Of a stretch of 64,000 bases of DNA, positions 60,960 to 64,000 are shown one piece after another. The first letter of the stretch is position 1, and each line of letters begins with the position of its first letter. A program made the translations under genes and the position numbers. Location of the stretch: positions 1,736,001-1,800,000 of the forward strand of contig NC_071329.1 in NCBI RefSeq assembly GCF_010183535.1, read 5' to 3'. The DNA comes from Caenorhabditis remanei. Its lineage: Eukaryota; Nematoda; Chromadorea; Rhabditida; Rhabditidae. Under the pieces are notes generated by a model. That model saw only the letters and a list, made by a program, of their open reading frames with translations. It did no database searches and was not told where the DNA came from.

Positions 60960-61900
60960 TCTCTAACGATCCGACATACTGTAACTGCAACTTATTTGAT
61001 ACCGACACTGTAGAAAAAGCCACCTCAAGTACTGTAAATGCCCCGGGGATACTGTAGGCTCCATTGATCTTAATAATAATAATTTATTCATCTTTTGTTG
61101 TGCGAGAGAGAAAAAAAAGAAATGGGCGAAATCTATAAGAACATACAACAAGAAGGGGTGAATAAATATGTAAGATGAACTATAGGACCCGCAAAGAGTC
61201 CAGCGCTCAAATTTTTTGGAAAAATGGTCTGTAATGGTCTTCTCGCACTGAAACTTACAAGAATGTTGTAGGTGTCGCAACTGCTGTGGCTGCAGGAGCC
61301 AAAGATACTGTAGCTAATATAGAAATAATGTGGAAGGTCTAATACTTGCAAGCCGAAGTTTCCTCCAAGTAGCTTCTACGCACATTGTTGATTCCACGGA
61401 TACTGTAGAGATACTGTAGGAGCGAGAAATACTGTATCTACTGCTGCTTTAATATACGATAGCTTACATACCGGAGAAGCCAAGGCATACTATATCTATC
61501 TACAATGATGTCGAAGGCACAAGATAGTCTGACTGCGAGTTCTGTAAAATCTAATTGTATTAGTAAACCTGTTGTTTTCACTGATACGGTATGCTTCAAA
61601 GATTCTGCTGCTGCGTTGGATACGGTAGCTTAGACGTAATAAACGCTGAGCCACCAATACTGTATACGCTCCTCAGTACTGTAGCTGTCTCGAATACGGT
61701 AACTTCCACGGATACTGTAGGAGCGACGGATACTATAGGAGATAGTGTATCTACTACGTGGAGTTTTGCAGCTAATACTGTAGCTTACACGTCTTGTCTT
61801 GAAATTCTAGCCACCGATACTGCATGCGCTCCTCAGTACTGTATCTGTCACCGATACTTTGGTTATGAGCCAATGATACAGTAGGACCTCCCCCCATTAC
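60960..61900 (+). repeat. ATACTGTAG short repeats
   Basis: GATACTGTAG and close variants (TACTGTAGC, ATACGGTAG) recur roughly every 25-60 bases, often between AGC, TCCAC or CACCG. A degenerate simple-repeat field without a clear unit length. No gene seen. Confidence 0.7.
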
Positions 61901-62640
61901 AGTATCCCTGACTGCTCCTGAAATTTTTTTTTCGATCTTTTGGTCCAATCATCACCACCACCACCAGCTGACTGATTCCCTTTCTTAGCTCCCCCAAATT
62001 TTCCGCACCTCCCCCCCCCCTATTCATTCCATCATCAATTCGGTCACTTTCTATTGGCACAATATTTATCGGAGATTGTTGTGTTGGCTACTTTAGAGGC
62101 TCACTGTCCCCCCTTCTCCGCCGCAAAAAAGAAAAACTGTGCGCGCGCGCACAAAAGACACAAAAGCTCATAATCGTCGGTAAACAGGTGATGGCAGGGG
62201 GGAGAACTATGATGCTCTCTCTCTCACTGAGTATTACGTCGTTCCGGAAGGCGCCGAAATGCGGAAAAGGGAATAATAGGAGAGACACTTTTTGGAGCAA
62301 AAAAAAGTTGGCACGTATTACGTTGAGTGCTCTCCCCCCCCGAGCTGCGAGAGTGACCACGTGCCGGAGAACTGACAGTTCTAGTCTTAAGCACTCTTTT
62401 CAATTGCCACCGTTCACTTTTTCGTTATGCCACGTTTTTATTGAGTTTTATTGAATTGAATTGAGCTGGATTTTATGGAATTAGCTGATTAGTCTTAGCA
62501 ATTATATACTAACCAATGTGATCTAGGGAATTATATTCTAGTTTCAATTGTTCTGGTTGATGGGAGAATGTTTGGGTTTACCTGAAATACTGTTTGTTTT
62601 TAAGTTTGCTATCTTCTTATCTGTTTCTGACTTTATGCAT
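61901..62640. other. Non-repetitive 3' flank
   Basis: Contains C-tracts (62008-62018, 62331-62340), a GCGCGCGCGCAC run (about 62138-62149), GA-rich CTCTCTCTCTC and a CACGTG E-box (62359-62364). This mix could be a promoter or enhancer for a gene beyond the window, but no exon is apparent. Confidence 0.35.
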
Positions 62641-62659
62641 GATTTTGAATTCTTGGTTT

Positions 62660-62920
62660 CTATCGTTATTTTCTGTTAGTATGTCTGTCTGTCTTTCTGC
62701 CTGTATGTCAGTATATCCAGATTCTTGAACACTCAGTTCTAAAGGTTCCATCTGTCTGTATATATGTATGTATATCCTGATGTCCACTCTTGTGTTTTGG
62801 TTTGACAGGATGTCCAAATTTGCTGAAATACCAGTAAATCCAGAGTGTCGAGACTCAACTTTACAAGCTAGCCTATCGAGTTCTGTCTGTGTTTCAGTTT
62901 GTCTAGATGTCTCATTTCAT
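62660..62920 (+). repeat. TGTCTGTC repeats, distal copy
   Basis: Diverged TGTCTGTCTGTC and GATGTCCA blocks like those in G-alpha intron 4. 62921-63160 shows nothing recognisable. Confidence 0.5.
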
Positions 62921-63169
62921 TCTTCCCATTGTGTTAATGAGCTTGCCTTAAAATTATCTCAATTTTTCTAAAATCGGAAACAGTGACGTCTAAGTGTCTA
63001 AAAAGGTGTTTTTTCATGATATTTGGTTTTGATTAGTTGAAAAATACCTGTAAATTAGGAATTTCAAAACGGAAAAAATGCTATAAAGAAGCTAATGAGT
63101 AGAGAATTCTAAATTCGGCTTTAAATTACAAAACAAATGAAAATAGACCTTGATACATCAACAACTAGC

Positions 63170-64000
63170 CATCCGGTCCATAGTAGGTCACAGAGATAGA
63201 ACTCGTCAATATCTACATTTTGGTACTGTAGACCGGCCAAAAAGGTGTCATATTTTGCATTTTTTGGTTTAAAATGCCCAGAGTGTGTCATGGTAAATTA
63301 ACTGCCCCACAAAATAATTTTTTATGAATGAGAACAGACCAAGAATGGAACTCCATTTTTGTAGTTGACAACTTTTCCGCACGGACACTTCCTAGAGATT
63401 TATAGTGGACTGCTCAAAAAATCGCACTATTTTGCACTGAAATGGGTCGATTTGAGGGAGAAATTACTTTGTCGATATGTAACTTGCTAGGCAGTGCTCG
63501 TACAAAAAAGTTGTCAACTACAAAAGTGGAGTTTTATTCTTGGCCTGTTCGATTCCATAAAATGTTATTATGTGGGACAGTTAGTTTTATCATCACGTAC
63601 TCTCATTGTTGGACATTTTCAACTGAAAAAGGCAGAACTTAATACAGTTTGAGCGGTACTGAATGTAATTTAAAGTGCCGATCTTCCACCTACCGTATCT
63701 CCCTAGAGACCGCTCTTACAAAAAAGTTGTCAACTACGAAAATGAAGATTTAGAGGTGTTTCACATGGTAAATAGAAAAAATACAATATTGGGCCACATG
63801 GGACACCGTAAGAGGCCCGTAAAGTTAGCTAGTTTCCCTCTAGGTAGTTAGCACCGTCTGTTTTCGCATTTTTTGAAAACTATGAAAACCGCAAAACATT
63901 TTTAATCTAAGGTTTGATTTTAGTACCCTGAAAACAACAACTTCGTTCCAAGAATCAGGTTCCAGGTTTCTACAGTATCCATACAGTATCCTAGACGCTT
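63170..64000. repeat. MITE fragments and inverted repeats at the window end
   Basis: 63172-63228 is internal CATACTTG-family sequence (CCATCCGGTCCATAGTAGGT). About 63330-63375 and 63505-63555 are inverted (GAACAGACCAAGAATGGAAC and TGTAGTTGACAACTTTT against the complements); a partial third copy follows at 63715-63745. No gene seen. Confidence 0.55.

Overview
The window is nematode nuclear DNA, almost certainly from a Caenorhabditis species other than C. elegans. Genes are split by many short introns with GTAAG-type donors and TTTTCAG acceptors. Several start codons sit 7-38 bases after a TTTCAG, as expected for spliced-leader acceptors. Intergenic DNA is AT-rich and packed with small inverted-repeat transposons. 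Two neighbours, a CCDC93 homologue and an extended G-alpha subunit, match what I recall of the C. elegans neighbours C16A11.2 and gpa-11 (C16A11.1) on chromosome II. Gene models below come from reading splice sites and checking phase by hand; no transcript evidence was available.

Layout. (1) 1-6851: 3' part of a large RING-finger gene ('RING-A'). (2) 6958-9389, minus strand: an F-box gene of the FBXB/FBA_2 type. (3) 10698-12287 and 12610-14542: a tandem pair of F-box/FBA_2 genes; the first has lost its last splice junction. (4) 15239-24151 ('RING-B') and 24729-34364 ('RING-C'): two further full-length copies of the RING gene, 12 exons each and colinear. Exon 1 of RING-B is split by a foldback transposon that was itself hit by a hAT-type MITE. 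(5) 35143-44651: the CCDC93 homologue, in which a 2.17-kb terminal-inverted-repeat element carrying a 74-bp satellite occupies the position of an intron. (6) 44652-49586: gene-free, MITE-rich. (7) 49587-60515: a G-alpha gene with a 170-residue N-terminal extension and very long introns. (8) 60516-64000: 3' flank with simple and inverted repeats and no convincing gene.

Together, the left half is a fast-evolving ubiquitin-ligase neighbourhood: three paralogous RING proteins whose zinc-ligand order resembles that of Listerin, next to three substrate-receptor-like F-box genes. The right half holds conserved housekeeping or sensory genes (endosomal CCC complex, chemosensory G-protein). At least sixteen mobile elements can be delimited; most have 8-bp target-site duplications readable in the sequence. 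Two cases show transposons entering coding exons, and one of these looks like the birth of an intron.
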